Below, in pieces: positions 63,128 through 64,000 of a DNA stretch of 64,000 bases. The DNA lies in NCBI RefSeq assembly GCF_002959755.1, contig NZ_PPCW01000005.1:315001-379000 (forward strand). Reading direction: 5' to 3'. A program made the translations under genes and the position numbers. Numbering within the stretch: position 1 is the stretch's first letter; every line of letters begins with the position of its first letter. Below the pieces are notes generated by a model, which made no database searches, had not been told where the DNA came from, and saw only the letters and a program-made list of their open reading frames with translations. Source of the stretch: Veillonella sp. T11011-6 (GTDB taxonomy: Bacteria > Bacillota > Negativicutes > Veillonellales > Veillonellaceae).

Positions 63128-64000
63128 ATGTTTAAACCAAAAGCCTATAAAAGTATGCTTGCAGCATCTGTGTTGACTGCTGTCATGGGGACAGGCAGTG
63201 TATTTGCTGCGGAGGTACAAGCTGGCTATACTCCAGATTTAAATAACACAACAACAACTAGTGCAGCAACTACTAATGATTCTACTACTACACAAGCAGT
63301 TTACAATGCTAATGCGGCTACATCTGCAACAACACAAGATGAAACTGATGCAGCTATCTTAGCGGCTCGTGGTGATACAACTGTATCTAGCGATGGTACT
63401 GTAGTTAAAGGTTCTGATGGAACTGTTACAGTTAATAATGCTGCTTTGAAAACAGATGATAAACAAGTAAAAATGGTGTCTAAAACTACTGGTGGTACTG
63501 ACCTTGATAAGGCTGCTGAAAATGGCCAAACTCAAGCTGTTACAACTGTAGAGGCTCAATATGTTACATCTGCAAATGCAGAGTCTATTAATCCATATGT
63601 AGGTAAATTGATAACTGGTTTATCTATTTCTGGCGTAACAGCTGAACAACAAGCACAACTATTGCCAATCTTAACAGAAAAAATCGGCGATGCTGTGTCC
63701 GTTGATGGTGTATTTAAAGACGTAACTAACCTAGGTAATACTGGCTACTTCTCTGAAGTAAACCCTGTATTCACTACAGTACCTGAAGGGGTTAAATTGG
63801 ACTTTGCTGTCACAGTAAATCCAATTACTACAGGTGTAGCTTTCGAAGGCAATACAGTTTATACTTCTGAAGTATTGACTAAGTTCATGGATATTCAACC
63901 AGGTCAAGTTCTTAACTCTGTATACGTAGGCCAAAAAGTTCAAGGTATCAACGCAGCATATGCTCGTGATGGCTATATGTTGGCACATGTAGATGGTATT
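63128..64000 (+). CDS. bamA: Omp85/BamA-type outer membrane assembly protein, 3' end beyond window
   Basis: The frame is open from the ATG at 63128 to the last base (291 residues seen). A signal peptide (about 1-27, VMGTGSVFAAE) is followed by a Thr/Ser/Ala/Asn-rich, low-complexity stretch to about residue 115. POTRA-like domains follow (about 155-225, LITGLSISGVTAEQ; then ITTGVAFEGNTVYTSEVLTKF, typical of the POTRA strand-helix pattern). The barrel lies outside the window. BamA inserts beta-barrel proteins in the outer membrane. AGGAGG precedes the ATG. With tamB upstream, BamA is likelier than TamA, but both remain possible. Confidence 0.82.
   Translation, partial: MFKPKAYKSMLAASVLTAVMGTGSVFAAEVQAGYTPDLNNTTTTSAATTNDSTTTQAVYNANAATSATTQDETDAAILAARGDTTVSSDGTVVKGSDGTVTVNNAALKTDDKQVKMVSKTTGGTDLDKAAENGQTQAVTTVEAQYVTSANAESINPYVGKLITGLSISGVTAEQQAQLLPILTEKIGDAVSVDGVFKDVTNLGNTGYFSEVNPVFTTVPEGVKLDFAVTVNPITTGVAFEGNTVYTSEVLTKFMDIQPGQVLNSVYVGQKVQGINAAYARDGYMLAHVDGI

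Noticed and set aside
1-64000. CRISPR arrays, tRNA and rRNA genes
   Set aside because: No regularly spaced direct repeats were seen, and no cloverleaf or rRNA-like stretch was recognised on either strand.

Overview
The window looks like chromosome of a diderm Firmicute of the class Negativicutes, most probably Veillonella or a close relative. The DNA is fairly AT-rich and the housekeeping blocks have Firmicute gene order (tilS-hpt-ftsH; birA-coaX; folE-folP-folB-folK). Yet the right-hand 13 kb encodes outer-membrane machinery (MlaE/F/D, TolC, TamB, an Omp85/BamA-type protein). The MlaD carries its own C-terminal beta-barrel, an arrangement known from Veillonella parvula. The genus call is inference from gene content; no 16S gene is present.

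Layout. 1-1.2 kb: end of a polysaccharide deacetylase gene and a MoaB/MogA gene. 1.3-8.2 kb: an Rrf2-type regulator, cytochrome bd oxidase (cydA, cydB) and a single-gene CydD-CydC fusion for its assembly. 8.3-12.5 kb: an unknown membrane protein, an IS3-family element inserted into the loop of a terminator hairpin, a DUF805 membrane protein and a pyridoxal kinase. 12.6-21.0 kb: a peptide-uptake cluster (oppBCDF, a cytosolic serine hydrolase, oppA) followed by an LD-carboxypeptidase and an M20 amidohydrolase, suggesting import and recycling of cell-wall peptides. 21-25 kb: an ABC-F protein behind a possible attenuator and the folate genes. 25-32.8 kb: an unknown exported protein, a GlsB/YeaQ-type protein, a lactate/2-hydroxyacid dehydrogenase behind a 30-bp palindrome, FtsB/DivIC, an S1-domain protein, Ppx/GppA, TilS, Hpt and FtsH.

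32.8-48.8 kb: a ThrE-type exporter (minus strand), birA with a possible self-operator, coaX, dusB, greA, lysS, an Orn/Lys/Arg decarboxylase, guanine deaminase, a CDF metal transporter, serS, a small transaldolase, glpX and murA. 48.7-64 kb: the envelope cluster. It holds an MreB-like protein with a long basic N-terminal extension, an exported AMIN-domain protein, an exported biotinyl/lipoyl-like miniprotein without the modifiable lysine, an S55 (SpoIVB-type) peptidase-like protein, mlaE-mlaF-mlaD, tolC, tamB and the 5' part of a bamA-type gene.

The envelope theme joins several regions: murA and peptide recycling for peptidoglycan, the decarboxylase for diamines (which Veillonella links to peptidoglycan), and Mla/TamB/BamA/TolC for the outer membrane. 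No tRNA, rRNA or CRISPR array was seen. No gene-free stretch exceeds 300 bases; the longest (about 255 bases) lies before tamB.
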